Assembly (NCBI GenBank): GCA_937995735.1
Contig: CALKIZ010000032.1
Location: forward strand, 1-64,000
Length of the DNA: 64,000 bases
DNA from: an uncultured Neomegalonema sp.
GTDB taxonomy: Bacteria; Pseudomonadota; Alphaproteobacteria; Rhodobacterales; Rhodobacteraceae
Direction of reading: 5' to 3'
Below the pieces are notes generated by a model that did not search any database, was not told the DNA's origin, and saw only the letters and a program-made list of their open reading frames with translations. How positions within the stretch are numbered: position 1 is the stretch's first letter; every line of letters begins with the position of its first letter. Shown here in pieces: positions 18,995 to 30,341 of this stretch. Both the position numbers and the translations under genes were made by a program.

Positions 18995-20054
18995 TAGACG
19001 CTATTTGCTTACGCTTTTTTGCATGGCGCCTGTTTCCGCATTCGCCCAACAACAAGGTTTTGCGGGATTAGGTGGATCGGCTGAAGGTTTTGCGCGCGTC
19101 AGTCCCAATCAGCAAATCAAGTTTCCTGAGGACCATGGCGCGCACCCCGCGTTTCGGATTGAATGGTGGTACGTAACAGCGAATCTTACCGACAGCGAGG
19201 GTGCTCTTTACGGCGCGCAATTCACGTTGTTCCGGCAAGCCGCCGCGCCCGGTCCGCAGAGAGAGGCTTGGGCCAATCAGCAATTTTGGCTTGGTCACAC
19301 TGCGATTACGAGTAAAGACTCGCATTTATACGCCGAAAAGTTTGGGCGGGGCGGGATCGGACAAGCGGGCGTGACCGCAAAACCATTTGAAGCGTGGATT
19401 GATGATTGGAGCTTTGGAAGCATTGACCAATCTTTCTCGCCTTTGAGATTACGCACCGAAGCACCGGATTTCGGCTATGATTTGAACCTCTCAACTGATG
19501 CGGCAATGGTTCTGCAAGGCGAGGACGGCTATAGCGTAAAATCTGACCGGGGGCAGGCGAGTTATTACGTAAGCCAGCCCTTCTTTGAAGCCAAAGGGAC
19601 ATTGCGTCTAGGCGCAAGAAACATCGCTGTCAGTGGACGTGCATGGATGGATCGGGAATGGAGTTCGCAACCCCTCGCACCGGATCAGGAAGGTTGGGAC
19701 TGGTTCTCGCTGCATCTCGATAGCGGCGAAAAAGTTATGCTATTTCGATTGCGCCACGCCGGAGGTGAACATTATTTTGCCGGTAATTGGATTTCACCAA
19801 ATGGTGCAAGCACACCTATACCATCCAGCGAAATCAACATGGAACCGCTAGAGACTGCGCGTGTCGCAGGGCGCGATATTCCGACCGGCTGGAAGCTATC
19901 TGTTGCGTCTCGCAATCTGTCCATCGAAACAACAGCCCTCAATCCGCAAAGCTGGAATGAGACCGGCTTTCCCTATTGGGAAGGACCAACAACATTCACC
20001 GGCAGCCATAATGGTATAGGGTACTTGGAGATGACGGGATATGTAGCGAAATAG
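18984..20054 (+). CDS. AttH/CrtC-like lipocalin-related secreted protein (carotenoid 1,2-hydratase family)
   Basis: FPEDHGAHPAFRIEWWYVTANLTDSEGALYGAQFTLFRQA; GRAWMDREWSSQPLAPDQEGWDWFSLHLDSGEKVMLFRLR. Confidence 0.85.
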   Translation: MNVDRRYLLTLFCMAPVSAFAQQQGFAGLGGSAEGFARVSPNQQIKFPEDHGAHPAFRIEWWYVTANLTDSEGALYGAQFTLFRQAAAPGPQREAWANQQFWLGHTAITSKDSHLYAEKFGRGGIGQAGVTAKPFEAWIDDWSFGSIDQSFSPLRLRTEAPDFGYDLNLSTDAAMVLQGEDGYSVKSDRGQASYYVSQPFFEAKGTLRLGARNIAVSGRAWMDREWSSQPLAPDQEGWDWFSLHLDSGEKVMLFRLRHAGGEHYFAGNWISPNGASTPIPSSEINMEPLETARVAGRDIPTGWKLSVASRNLSIETTALNPQSWNETGFPYWEGPTTFTGSHNGIGYLEMTGYVAK

Positions 20055-20171
20055 AATGTTTTGAGCTTTATGGCGTTGATTGAGTGCCATCACGATCTAT
20101 AATTTTCTCTGTACAGACGGATGATCGAATCGGATTATGTTTCATGTGAAGCAGTTCAATTAAGGTTGCGC

Positions 20172-21308
20172 ATGACTCATCTTTTTTCTCCGTTCACTTT
20201 GCGCGATGTGACGTTCAAAAACCGGATCGCGGTTTCTCCAATGAGCCAGTATCGCGCGTTAAAAGGCGATGCAAACCTCTGGCACGTCGTCCATCTTGGG
20301 CGCTTTGCGATGGGCGGCGCAGGGCTGGTCTATACCGAAGCGACTGCGGTTGAGGTCGATGGGCGGCGTACCCATGGTGATCTTGGTCTTTGGGATGACT
20401 CGCAGATTAAAGAACTGCGCCGCGTTGCCGAATTCATCGAAAACGAAGGATCTGTTCCGGGTATTCAGCTGGCCCATGCAGGCCGCAAAGCCTCTGAGCG
20501 GCGTCCGTGGCATGGGGAAACTCCGGTAGATGCCGAAGACGTGGCGGAACGCAAAGAGGAACCTTGGAATGCCATTGCTCCCTCCGCGATACCATATGCG
20601 GATGGCTGGCCAACGCCTCTTGAAATGTCAGAGGATGACATCCAGCGCGTGATTTCTGCTTTTGGAGCAGCCGCGCGAAGATCACATGAGGCAGGCTTCA
20701 AGATTATCGAAGTCTATGCCGCGCACGGGTTTCTTATTCATCAATTCCTTTCGCCAATCGCCAATCAACGGACCGATCAATGGGGCGGCAGTGCCGAAGG
20801 TCGGATGCGCTTCGCTCTCAAAGTTGCGGAGTCAATTCGCGCGAATTGGCCGGAAGACTATCCACTCGCATTTCGTTTATCCGCGACGGATTGGCTCGAT
20901 GGGGGTCTTGAAGTAGCAGATACAATCGAAATCTCTAAGGCGCTGAAAGAAGTCGGCGTCGATATGATCGATTGTTCGACAGGAGGCATCGGCGGTAAAG
21001 ACAGGCCGCGACGCATGATCATTGAGCAAGGCTTCCAAGTGCCTTTTGCTGATCAAATCAGATCAGAGGCCGATATTGCGACGATGGCGGTCGGCTTTTT
21101 ATGGGATGCAAAAACCTGCGAAGAACACATCGCGAGAGGGAAAGCCGACATGGTGGCTTTAGCGCGCGAGTTGCTCGATGACCCGAACTGGCCGTTGCAC
21201 GCGGCAGCAGAACTTGGTGCGGATGAAAACCATACTATGTGGCCGGTTGAGGCCGGATGGTGGTTGATGAAGCGGGATCGCCTCCTCACCAAACTTGGTT
21301 TGCGCTGA
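20172..21308 (+). CDS. NADH:flavin oxidoreductase / Old Yellow Enzyme family (YqjM-like)
   Basis: MTHLFSPFTLRDVTFKNRIAVSPMSQYRA; VYAAHGFLIHQFLSPIANQRTDQWGGS; TMAVGFLWDAKTCEEHI. Confidence 0.9.
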   Translation: MTHLFSPFTLRDVTFKNRIAVSPMSQYRALKGDANLWHVVHLGRFAMGGAGLVYTEATAVEVDGRRTHGDLGLWDDSQIKELRRVAEFIENEGSVPGIQLAHAGRKASERRPWHGETPVDAEDVAERKEEPWNAIAPSAIPYADGWPTPLEMSEDDIQRVISAFGAAARRSHEAGFKIIEVYAAHGFLIHQFLSPIANQRTDQWGGSAEGRMRFALKVAESIRANWPEDYPLAFRLSATDWLDGGLEVADTIEISKALKEVGVDMIDCSTGGIGGKDRPRRMIIEQGFQVPFADQIRSEADIATMAVGFLWDAKTCEEHIARGKADMVALARELLDDPNWPLHAAAELGADENHTMWPVEAGWWLMKRDRLLTKLGLR

Positions 21309-21350
21309 GAGCAAGGCGGCTTTTCAGCCCATTAGATTAGGAGTTTAGGA

Positions 21351-22508
21351 TCAGCGAAACCTTAGATTGCTGCGGGATAAATCCGCGACTGATTTCGCGC
21401 CCATTAAACGCATATCCCGTTCGACCTCAGTGCGCAGCAAGGTCAAGGCTCTTTCCACGCCCGGCTGTCCGGCGGCAGCAAGAGGATAAAGATATCCGCG
21501 CCCGATCCCAACCGCTTTTGCGCCAAGCGACAGCGCTTTGAGAACATGGGTTCCCCGCTGCACGCCGCTATCCATGATAACATCGATCTTATCCCCCACG
21601 GCATCGACAGTTTCCGCCAATTGATCGAATGGCGCGCGCGAGCCGTCAAGTTGCCTTCCTCCGTGGTTAGAAAGAATAATCCCGGTGCATCCAATATCGA
21701 CGGCACGTTTTGCGTCCGCGACCGACATAATTCCTTTTAAGCAATATTGCCCGTCCCACAGTTTTACCATTTCGGCCACATCGTCCCACGTCATTGAAGG
21801 GTCGAGCATCTCAGTAAAGTACCTGCCGATAGACAGCGCGCCGCCGCCCATATCGATATGTTCATCGAGCTGCGGCATCGCGAATTTTTCATGGGTGACG
21901 TAGTTAATCCCCCACATCGGCTTTAATGCAAATTGGATCATCCCTCCTAGGGTCAGCCGGAACGGGATAGAGAATCCTGTTCGCAAGTCTCGCTCGCGAT
22001 TGCCGCCGGTAATGCTATCAACCGTCAGCATCATCACCTCGACACCAGCTTCTTTCGCGCTTTCCATCATTGCACGGTTTAGCCCGCGATCTTTATGGAA
22101 GTAGAATTGATAACACTGAGGATTCGAGAATTTTTTGCGCACGTCTTTCAGACTGACCGTCCCGAGCGACGAGACACCAAACATCGTGCCGAACTTTTCC
22201 GCCGCTGCGCCGACGGCCATCTCTCCGTCATGATGAAACAATCGCTGAAGCGCTGTCGGTGAGCAATAAAACGGCATGTCCAGTTTTTGACCCATAACCG
22301 TCACGGACATATCAATGTCTTTAACGCCGGTCAGGACATTGGGAACCAGATCACAGCGCTCGAACGAGTCAGAGTTGCGCCGATACGTAACTTCGTCATC
22401 CGCCGCGCCATCAATGTAATTAAAGATCGGTCCCGGCAGGCGTTTTCGGGCAAGGGTGCGAAAATCGTGAAAGTTATGACAGTCCTTAAGGCGCATGTTC
22501 AGGTCCAT
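21351..22508 (-). CDS. FMN-dependent alpha-hydroxy-acid oxidizing protein (L-lactate dehydrogenase LldD-like)
   Basis: FNYIDGAADDEVTYRRN; GCTGIILSNHGGRQLDGSRAPFDQL; VIMDSGVQRGTHVLKALSLGAKAVGIGRGYLY. Confidence 0.9.
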   Translation of the reverse strand: MDLNMRLKDCHNFHDFRTLARKRLPGPIFNYIDGAADDEVTYRRNSDSFERCDLVPNVLTGVKDIDMSVTVMGQKLDMPFYCSPTALQRLFHHDGEMAVGAAAEKFGTMFGVSSLGTVSLKDVRKKFSNPQCYQFYFHKDRGLNRAMMESAKEAGVEVMMLTVDSITGGNRERDLRTGFSIPFRLTLGGMIQFALKPMWGINYVTHEKFAMPQLDEHIDMGGGALSIGRYFTEMLDPSMTWDDVAEMVKLWDGQYCLKGIMSVADAKRAVDIGCTGIILSNHGGRQLDGSRAPFDQLAETVDAVGDKIDVIMDSGVQRGTHVLKALSLGAKAVGIGRGYLYPLAAAGQPGVERALTLLRTEVERDMRLMGAKSVADLSRSNLRFR

Positions 22509-22522
22509 AATTGGCGGGGTCA

Positions 22523-22552
22523 GCAGGATATTTGATATGCAAAATACCCTGC
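22523..22552. other. Stem-loop GCAGGATATTT-N8-AAATACCCTGC between oxoprolinase and lldD-like genes
   Basis: 11-bp arms with one mismatch, intergenic, upstream of the lldD-like start. Confidence 0.4.
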
Positions 22553-22577
22553 AAGAACGGAGCTTTACCGTAAACGA

Positions 22578-25500
22578 TTATTGGCTACCCCAAGCGCCAC
22601 CGCCAGGGGTCAACATCGAAAATATATCGCCTGATTCAAGCTCGCATTGATCGTTGCTTTTCAGCATTTCGCGTGTTCCGTCCGTGCGGATAACGGAATT
22701 CTCTCCGACAGCGCCATCCTCTCCGCCTTGCATTCCACGCGGGCGGGTGACGCGGTGAGAAGTGAGTGTGGTCACGGTGACGCCCTCTAAAAAGCGGACG
22801 TCACGGAAGATTCCTTCACCTCCGTTCCACTTGCCTTGGCCGCCAGAATCTGACCGAATGCCAAAACTTTCAACGCGAACAGGAAAGCGTGTTTCCAAGA
22901 CTTCAGGGTCTGTCAGGCGGGTGTTGGTCATGTGAGTATGAACTGCGCTCGCCCCTACAAAACCGTCGCCTGCTCCTGCCCCGCCGCCGATGGTTTCGTA
23001 GTTTTGGAAGCGTTCATTTCCCCAAACAAAGTTATTTACTGTGCCCTGAGAACCGGCCACCGCATTGAGTGCACCGTAGAGACAGTCAGTGATTGACTGA
23101 CTGACTTCTGTGTTTCCGGCAATAACGGCTGCGGGGTATTGCGCATTAATCATCGACCCTTCGGGTGCGATAATTTTGAGCGGCTTCATACAGCCCTCAT
23201 TCAGCGGAATGTCTGATCCAACCAGCGTGCGGAAGACATAAAGCACAGCGGCATGACAGACCGCGAGCGGCGCGTTGTAATTAAACGGGCTGTGATCCGA
23301 TGTTCCTGTAAAGTCGATTATCGCTTCTCTCGCCTCAGTGTCGACTGTGACTTTGACGTGGATTTCTAATCCGTTATCCAATGGATAAACACATTCGCCA
23401 TTCGCGAGATTACCAATAACCCGACGTACAGACATTTCTGCATTTGCTTGGACGTGGCGCATATAGGCTTGCACGACATCAAGACCGAAATTTGAAATCA
23501 TGCGATTGACTTCACGAATGCCGGTTGCATTCGCCGCGACCTGAGCTTCTATATCGGCCATGTTCTCATCAATGTTGCGGCACGGGTATTTCCCTGAAGC
23601 CAAAACGTCGCGGGTTTCCGCGTCGCGCAGCGTGCCTTGGTCAACGACTTTGAAGTTGTCGATAACCACGCCTTCTTCGCTGATATGAGTGCTGTCCGGA
23701 GGCGCGGAACCGGGGGTCTTCCCACCAATATCCGCATGATGACCGCGAGAGCCGACATAGAACAGGATCGTATCGCCTGCCTCGTTGAATACAGGTGTAA
23801 TGACGGTGACATCGGGCAGGTGCGTTCCGCCATTAAAAGGCGCGTTCAACATGAAAGAATCGCCGGGTTTCATCTTTCCGGCATTCAAACGAGAGATAAT
23901 GCGCACACTCTCACTCATGGACCCGAGGTGAACTGGAACATGAGGCGCGTTGGCGACAAGATCGCCATTGGAATCAAACAGCGCACATGAAAAATCGTAG
24001 CGTTCTTTGATGTTTACTGAATATGCGGTGTTGGCAAGAGTTTCACCCATCTGGTCAGCGATGGACATAAAGAGGTTATTGAAAACCTCGAGCATGACCG
24101 GGTCAACCTCCGTGCCGATGGCGACTTCTCGGCTTTTTTCGACAACACGATCAAGGATCAGATTTCCGTAACGATCAATGCGCCCGCGCCAACCCGGTTC
24201 GATAACATTCGTTCCGGTCGGTTCGGTGATAATGGCTGGCCCAAGGACTTGCTGACCAGCCTTTAACTTCAAACGATCAAACAGCGGTGCATTCTGTAAT
24301 TCTCCCTCTGCCACAAAGTTTATGTCTGCAACAGGAGTTGGCATCGATGTTTCCTCATCACTTAATGTATCGAAAATTTCTTCCGCTTCACCAATGGCTT
24401 CGATGCTGAGAATTTCGATCAGTAAATCGCGGGAAGGCGATGCAAAACCAAACCTTGCCGTATGCGCCTCATCAAAGCGCTTTTGCATTTCTTCTTTTGT
24501 GCCGAAATCGACATCCAAAGACTGATGCGAACCGATATAACGCAGATAAGCGCGTTTTTCGACTCGAATACGGGATGCTTCGACACCTTGCGAGGCGACT
24601 TCTTCCAATGCGCTGGCGGACAGGCGATCCAACACGTCTTTTGCGGCTGATAGCTGCGTGACGTCTTTGTCGAATTGTTCTTCTCGCAACGCTCTGATTT
24701 CCGCCAGACCCATGCCATAAGCGGAAAGAACGCCAGCAAATGGATGGATGAACACGGACTTCATTCCGAGCGCATCGGCAACAAGACACGCATGTTGTCC
24801 GCCTGCACCGCCAAAGCAATTTAAGGTATAGCGGGTTACGTCATAACCGCGTTGCACGCTGATTTTCTTAATCGCGTTCGCCATGTTTTCAACGGCAATG
24901 CGTAAAAAGCCTTCCGCCGTGGCCTCTGCACTTAACTGAGGCACACCTGTTTCGCTGGCAATTTGTTGAGCCAGTAGGTCGAACTTGGCCCGGACTGTCT
25001 CTTCATCCAGCGGCTGGTCAGCATTCGGTCCGAAAACGGCAGGAAAGTGCTTTGCATTGAGCTTCCCGAGCAGCACGTTGCAATCAGTCACTGTCAAAGG
25101 ACCACCCCGTCTATAACAGGCTGGTCCGGGGTCAGCTCCGGCGCTTTCGGGACCGACCTGATACCGCCCATCGCGGAAACTCAGGATTGACCCGCCACCG
25201 GCTGCAACAGTGTGGATATTCATCATCGGCGCGCGCATTCGAACGCCCGCGACCTCGGTTTCGAAACTTCGTTCATAATCTCCGGCATAATGGGTCACGT
25301 CGGTCGACGTGCCGCCCATATCAAAGCCGATGACTTTATCGAAACCCGCCAATGCTGCGGTTTTGACCATACCGACGACGCCCCCCGCAGGTCCGGACAA
25401 AATCGCGTCTTTCCCTTGGAATAGCCGTGCGTCAGTCAGTCCGCCGCTTGATTGCATGAAGAACAAGCGTTCACAGGCCCCGCGCTCGACGTCCAGCGCT

Positions 25501-26174
25501 TCGGCAACTTGATCAACATAGCGGCGCAGAATTGGAGAGAGGTAAGCATCAACAACAGCGGTATCACCACGTCCTATTAATTTTATCAGCTTAGATGTTT
25601 CATGACTTGTCGATATTTGCGTATAGCCGATGTCACGCGCGATGTCCGCGACGGCTTGTTCATGGGCAGCATCGAGATACCCATGCATAAACGCAATGGC
25701 GACACCCCGAAGACCATTATCGTAGGCATCTTGCAACTTTGCTCGGGCTGTATCTGTATCGAGCGGTCGGACCACATTTCCCGCTGCATCAAGGCGTTCG
25801 GGGATTTCTTCTGCCTGCGTATACAGCAGTTCCGGTAAAACGATATTCAGATCAAATAACCGAGGTCTATTCTGATACCCGATCCGCAACAGATCCCGAA
25901 ATCCCTCGGTAATGAGCAATAACGTAGGGTCACCTTTGCGCTCCAATAGTGCATTTGTGGCAACAGTTGTCCCCATTTTAACCGCCGAAATCGTCGCATC
26001 CGGCAAAGGCTGATCAGCCTCTAATGCCAACAGATCACGAATACCCTGAACCGCAGCATCTTTGTATTGATCCGGGTTTTCCGACAATAATTTCAAAGTT
26101 TTGAGTGATCCGTCTGGTTTGCGTCCGACGACATCAGTGAACGTGCCACCACGATCAACCCAGAACTGCCACAT
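22578..26174 (-). CDS. Fused hydantoinase/oxoprolinase (HyuA-HyuB, 5-oxoprolinase-like)
   Basis: 1198 aa; [46 protein letters not shown]-terminal Hyu[39 protein letters not shown]. Confidence 0.9.
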   Translation of the reverse strand: MWQFWVDRGGTFTDVVGRKPDGSLKTLKLLSENPDQYKDAAVQGIRDLLALEADQPLPDATISAVKMGTTVATNALLERKGDPTLLLITEGFRDLLRIGYQNRPRLFDLNIVLPELLYTQAEEIPERLDAAGNVVRPLDTDTARAKLQDAYDNGLRGVAIAFMHGYLDAAHEQAVADIARDIGYTQISTSHETSKLIKLIGRGDTAVVDAYLSPILRRYVDQVAEALDVERGACERLFFMQSSGGLTDARLFQGKDAILSGPAGGVVGMVKTAALAGFDKVIGFDMGGTSTDVTHYAGDYERSFETEVAGVRMRAPMMNIHTVAAGGGSILSFRDGRYQVGPESAGADPGPACYRRGGPLTVTDCNVLLGKLNAKHFPAVFGPNADQPLDEETVRAKFDLLAQQIASETGVPQLSAEATAEGFLRIAVENMANAIKKISVQRGYDVTRYTLNCFGGAGGQHACLVADALGMKSVFIHPFAGVLSAYGMGLAEIRALREEQFDKDVTQLSAAKDVLDRLSASALEEVASQGVEASRIRVEKRAYLRYIGSHQSLDVDFGTKEEMQKRFDEAHTARFGFASPSRDLLIEILSIEAIGEAEEIFDTLSDEETSMPTPVADINFVAEGELQNAPLFDRLKLKAGQQVLGPAIITEPTGTNVIEPGWRGRIDRYGNLILDRVVEKSREVAIGTEVDPVMLEVFNNLFMSIADQMGETLANTAYSVNIKERYDFSCALFDSNGDLVANAPHVPVHLGSMSESVRIISRLNAGKMKPGDSFMLNAPFNGGTHLPDVTVITPVFNEAGDTILFYVGSRGHHADIGGKTPGSAPPDSTHISEEGVVIDNFKVVDQGTLRDAETRDVLASGKYPCRNIDENMADIEAQVAANATGIREVNRMISNFGLDVVQAYMRHVQANAEMSVRRVIGNLANGECVYPLDNGLEIHVKVTVDTEAREAIIDFTGTSDHSPFNYNAPLAVCHAAVLYVFRTLVGSDIPLNEGCMKPLKIIAPEGSMINAQYPAAVIAGNTEVSQSITDCLYGALNAVAGSQGTVNNFVWGNERFQNYETIGGGAGAGDGFVGASAVHTHMTNTRLTDPEVLETRFPVRVESFGIRSDSGGQGKWNGGEGIFRDVRFLEGVTVTTLTSHRVTRPRGMQGGEDGAVGENSVIRTDGTREMLKSNDQCELESGDIFSMLTPGGGAWGSQ

Positions 26175-26400
26175 ATACTTCCCGCCTTGGTTTTACATTT
26201 AGATGAGCTGTGTGGCCGCAATCTACACTAACGAATTCACAACTGACACTACAGAAAATGCGACGCTTACTCAGAAGCGGATTTTTGGGTAAACTTGAAA
26301 CCTGCCGCATCAAAAATCCTCAAACACTATCCTATGCATTGTTTTGATGCCGGGTTGTTATACAGACAATAAGGACTTTCAGGACCGGACGATTTTGCGC

Positions 26401-27684
26401 ATGTACCCACTCTATGTTGATGTCACGGAGATTTATCATCTCGGACGCAGGGCTGCGGAGGTCACAGGTGTTGCGCGAGTCGTTCTTGAGATTGCGTATG
26501 AGCTGTGCCGGTCCGGTCGGGCGATTCCGATCATCAATGACGAAGCCCGGCGAACGCTCTTCACATTGGATCCGGAAGTTTTTTCTGAAACGATACTCTA
26601 TGACGCTCATGCCCGCATTGCCGCGCTGGGCAAGCCGCAGAAATACCGCGATCCGGAGCGTTTCGCACCAAAGTCTTTTTCTCGTTTTCAGGTTATGTGC
26701 CAAAATCGGGTCCGTTCATTTTCTCACAGGATTAAATTTGACTTGAGCGATGCCGTGACCGGGCAAGCCTGCGTCGAAGATCATGCAATTTTGTGTATGG
26801 GGCATCCGGCGACCGGGAGGCGGACGCTCAAAAGGGCGAAGGTTATGGGAGGCTTTGCCCGCGCCGTCGTCTTGATTCATGACATTATACGAGTGCTGCC
26901 CGAGGAGGGCGGGGGCCTATCACGCACAGCGGAAACTGAACGACGTTCTATCGAAATCTGCAAAGAGTTAGGTGTGGTTTGGGCCGCGAATTCCAAGTTC
27001 ACGCGGGACGAAATTGCCCGAATGACAGAGGCTGGGCGGCTTCCACATTTGCAGGGCGACGTAAAGGTTATCCCGTTAGCACATGAAATGCGTCGCGATC
27101 CTAGCGCAGCGCCTTTTGAAAACCCGAACCCGGACGAGCCTTATTTCCTGACTGTGGGCGGGCTGGATGGCCGTAAAAATGGTCAAGTTTTGGTCGATGC
27201 CATGGTCAGGATCAGTGAAGAAGACGGCTCGCAAGCGGTTCCACTTGTCATCGCAGCAGGTCGATCTGAAAGACATGCTTTGTTGGACGAAGTTCAATCT
27301 CTGACAAAGTATGCGGGCATAAAGGACAGAATTCGTTGGGCCGGTAACCCGAAACACGCACAACTCCATGATCTTTATACCGGCGCTGCTGCAACGATTT
27401 ACCCCAGCAAATACGAAGGCTTTGGATTGCCTGTTGGTGAATCCTTATGGTGCGGGACGCCGGCCTTTGCATCTACAGCGACATCTATCCCCGAAGTAGG
27501 TGGAAATTTGGCCCGGTATTTCGATTGGGATGATGATTTGAAACTCGCAGGATTGCTTCAAGATTTCAGAGACAATCCGGAATCCGAAAAAGCCCAACGC
27601 GCGCTCATTGAACAATGCCGGGGCGACTTGCGATCATGGGCGCAGGTTGCGAAAGATTACGCTGCGCTGGCATGTCTAGCATAA
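26401..27684 (+). CDS. Glycosyltransferase family 4 / group 1
   Basis: YFLTVGGLDGRKNGQVLVDAM; ATIYPSKYEGFGLPVGESLWCGTPAFASTATSIPEVGG. Start taken at MYPLYVDVTEIYH. Confidence 0.88.
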   Translation: MYPLYVDVTEIYHLGRRAAEVTGVARVVLEIAYELCRSGRAIPIINDEARRTLFTLDPEVFSETILYDAHARIAALGKPQKYRDPERFAPKSFSRFQVMCQNRVRSFSHRIKFDLSDAVTGQACVEDHAILCMGHPATGRRTLKRAKVMGGFARAVVLIHDIIRVLPEEGGGLSRTAETERRSIEICKELGVVWAANSKFTRDEIARMTEAGRLPHLQGDVKVIPLAHEMRRDPSAAPFENPNPDEPYFLTVGGLDGRKNGQVLVDAMVRISEEDGSQAVPLVIAAGRSERHALLDEVQSLTKYAGIKDRIRWAGNPKHAQLHDLYTGAAATIYPSKYEGFGLPVGESLWCGTPAFASTATSIPEVGGNLARYFDWDDDLKLAGLLQDFRDNPESEKAQRALIEQCRGDLRSWAQVAKDYAALACLA

Positions 27685-27986
27685 TAACAGGCAAACCTTA
27701 GTAGGCGTGATCTTGTGCACGCGAAAATACACACCATACGCGCGAAGCTACCTTCTTAAAGTTTAATTGCGTTGCTTGTAGTCGAATTTCGGCAGATTTT
27801 TTAATTTTACATCAGGGTTATTTAAGGTTCTGGAATACAAGTATTTTTCTGAAGTAATTATTTGACAATTAATGGCTTATTTTGACGAGCACAATAGCGT
27901 GATTTAATGTGATTGCATAATTCCCGTACTCGGACTGTTAACTTAATGGCACACTAGCCATCAACTTTTAGAGAGAGTAGTTCATT

Positions 27987-30287
27987 ATGAACGGTACTAC
28001 TGACGACGACATACTAATTGGCGACGATCTGGCAAATGTAATCAATGGATTAGCCGGCGACGATCTCCTTTCAGGATTTGGTGGTGATGACACCCTTTCC
28101 GGCGGCGATGGTAATGACACGCTGTCCGGCGGGCCTGGTGATGATACGCTTAACGGCGATCAGGGAATGGATAATCTTGTCGGCGGCATTGGTAATGACA
28201 TTTTGAATGGCGGTGATGGTGACGATATTCTCGCTGGCGGTACCGGCATGGATGTTATTGACGGCGGCGCAGGTAATGACACCAACAGCTTTCAAATTAT
28301 CGCTACGGATGTAAATGTTACTCTGAATGCCGATGGAAGCGGTACGGCTGCCTATGGCAGTGTCGTAGAGTCATTTACCGGCATCGAAAATGTTGTCGGT
28401 AGTTCAAACGATGACACTTTAATCGCCACAGGTGCAGCTTCGAATGAAATCACCGGCGGTGCCGGGGATGATTTCATCGCTGGTGGTGGTGGCGTTGATA
28501 TTCTGGATGGCGGAGACGGTATCGACACAAACAGCTTCCAAGGTATCGGATTCGACGTGGTTGCAAATCTTGGCAACGGAACAGCGTCGTATCAAACTCC
28601 GGGTGGAACCGTATTCGAAGGGTTCTCGAATTTCGAAAATCTCGATGGTTCTGCCAATAATGACATCCTTTCAGGCAATGGCGATGATAACGTGTTGTCA
28701 GGTAATGATGGTAATGACGAGTTAAGCGGTGGTGGCGGTAATGACACAATCGAAGGAGGTCGTGGCGACGATACGCTGATTGGCGGTTTGGGTAATGATA
28801 TCCTGAACGGTGGCGAAGGCTTCGATACCGCAGATTTTTCGGACCTTGATGTTCCCGTGGTGATTGATCTTGATGCGAATGGCAACGGCACGGCAACGCG
28901 CGAAACAGGATTTTCAATCTCGTCTACCGGTCAGCCACTTGCCTCTCTGACGACTGGTCAGACACCGGAAGAGCTTGTGGAAGAAGCGATCAACAATCGC
29001 CTCTACTATAACATTCACACCACAGACTTTCCCGGCGGTGAAATTCGCGGACAGCTCTTGCTTCAATCTGATATTACAGACCCGTCAACAGGTGTTCGTA
29101 CAATCACTTTGGCTGCTGCATTGGACGCAAGCCAGGAGCCGGGACCAACGTCAGACTCACTAGCGACTGGTGAAGGAACAGTCGTTATCACCGTTGATGG
29201 TAATACAATCACCTATAGTAATGATCTGACAGTATCGGGTATTGCAACGTCTGACTTACTTCCTGTGGCCGGGGTTAGCTCGATCCATTTGCATAATGCG
29301 GAAGCGGGTGCGAATGGGCCGGTAATTACCGATCTGATCCAAGACGCGGGCGGTGATGTAGATGGCAATACGACCGACCCGGATTTTGATACGGGTGATG
29401 GCGATGTTTTCGTTGAAGCGACTGAAACCGATCAACTAATTTCTATCGAGAACGTCATTCTCTCATCTGACCCGCAGGTTGCCGAAGGTTCTGTTCCTGG
29501 CCTTCCGGATTCTTTCGATGGTCAATCATTTACTGACCTAGATGATGGAGATCAGTTCGTTTTCAACGGCGCTTCGCCATTCTCTACTGCGGCAATTGCT
29601 GTGAGTGGTCAGGACATAACTGTTCCGGGCGCGACGTTTATGGTTGATGGGAACCTCGATGAAGGTAACTTCCTTGCCGCAACAAATAACGGCTCAAGCA
29701 CAACCGTCGCATTTGTTGATGAACTGTTGGGCGATGGCCTAGACCTGATCGAAGGTCAGGCGGTTAACGCTGCAGATATTGACGGCATTTCCTTCGCCGA
29801 GTTTGTTGGTGGAAATGGCTCGGATACCGATGGAACTGACTTTACGATTACGTTGGATAATTCTACGTCAGGGTTTGAAAACTCGTTCGGTGTGTTTATT
29901 TTCGATACCGCGTCCAGTCAGGTATCGGATGTTCAAATTGTTGCTGATAACGCTCAAAACGGTGGAAGCATTACCGTCGATAATGTTACCGCAGGAGAAC
30001 AACTGGGCTTCTTTATTATCCAAGACGGTGCTGGAGATTCGTTCAACTTCACAAATGGGACGTTGGCTGATTTGTCTACGGCTTCCGGCTCGGAAATCTT
30101 CCAATCCATTGATGCTTCTGCAAACTCGGATGGCTCGGAGCACTTCCTGTCAGGGTCGGTCGATGGCGGCGGTGCACTTCGTGTCGGCGTCGAAGACCTT
30201 ACCGGTCTTGGCGACTCCGACTTCCAGGATGTTGTGTTCACTGTTGAACGGACAGAAAATTTCGACGATCCATTAGCCGTCATATAA
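27987..30287 (+). CDS. RTX calcium-binding repeat protein containing CHRD-like segments
   Basis: Repeated GGxGxDxx units; CHRD-like LYYNIHTTDFPGGEIRGQL and LAAALDASQEPGP...SIHLHNAEAGANGPVITDL. Confidence 0.85.
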   Translation: MNGTTDDDILIGDDLANVINGLAGDDLLSGFGGDDTLSGGDGNDTLSGGPGDDTLNGDQGMDNLVGGIGNDILNGGDGDDILAGGTGMDVIDGGAGNDTNSFQIIATDVNVTLNADGSGTAAYGSVVESFTGIENVVGSSNDDTLIATGAASNEITGGAGDDFIAGGGGVDILDGGDGIDTNSFQGIGFDVVANLGNGTASYQTPGGTVFEGFSNFENLDGSANNDILSGNGDDNVLSGNDGNDELSGGGGNDTIEGGRGDDTLIGGLGNDILNGGEGFDTADFSDLDVPVVIDLDANGNGTATRETGFSISSTGQPLASLTTGQTPEELVEEAINNRLYYNIHTTDFPGGEIRGQLLLQSDITDPSTGVRTITLAAALDASQEPGPTSDSLATGEGTVVITVDGNTITYSNDLTVSGIATSDLLPVAGVSSIHLHNAEAGANGPVITDLIQDAGGDVDGNTTDPDFDTGDGDVFVEATETDQLISIENVILSSDPQVAEGSVPGLPDSFDGQSFTDLDDGDQFVFNGASPFSTAAIAVSGQDITVPGATFMVDGNLDEGNFLAATNNGSSTTVAFVDELLGDGLDLIEGQAVNAADIDGISFAEFVGGNGSDTDGTDFTITLDNSTSGFENSFGVFIFDTASSQVSDVQIVADNAQNGGSITVDNVTAGEQLGFFIIQDGAGDSFNFTNGTLADLSTASGSEIFQSIDASANSDGSEHFLSGSVDGGGALRVGVEDLTGLGDSDFQDVVFTVERTENFDDPLAVI
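28035..28830 (+). repeat. RTX nonapeptide (hemolysin-type Ca-binding) coding repeats, in two blocks
   Basis: Tandem GGDGNDTLSGGPGDDTL-like units in translation of 27987..30287. Confidence 0.85.
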
Positions 30288-30315
30288 TCAGCGATGGTCA
30301 ATGTATGAAAATAGC

Positions 30316-30341
30316 CCCGGCCAGAAATGGCCGGGTTTTTT
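30316..30341 (+). terminator. Rho-independent terminator after the RTX/CHRD gene
   Basis: CCCGGCCA-GAAA-TGGCCGGG followed by TTTTTTAT, 28 bp after the stop codon. Confidence 0.92.

Noticed and set aside
28035-28830. Dense tandem repeats that could suggest a CRISPR array or minisatellite
   Set aside because: The repeats are in frame, ~27 bp, and encode RTX nonapeptides; no separate unique spacers.
28352-28917. Minus-strand proline- and histidine-rich ORFs
   Set aside because: Antisense shadow of the RTX repeats in 27987..30287, with no ribosome-binding site or recognisable domain.
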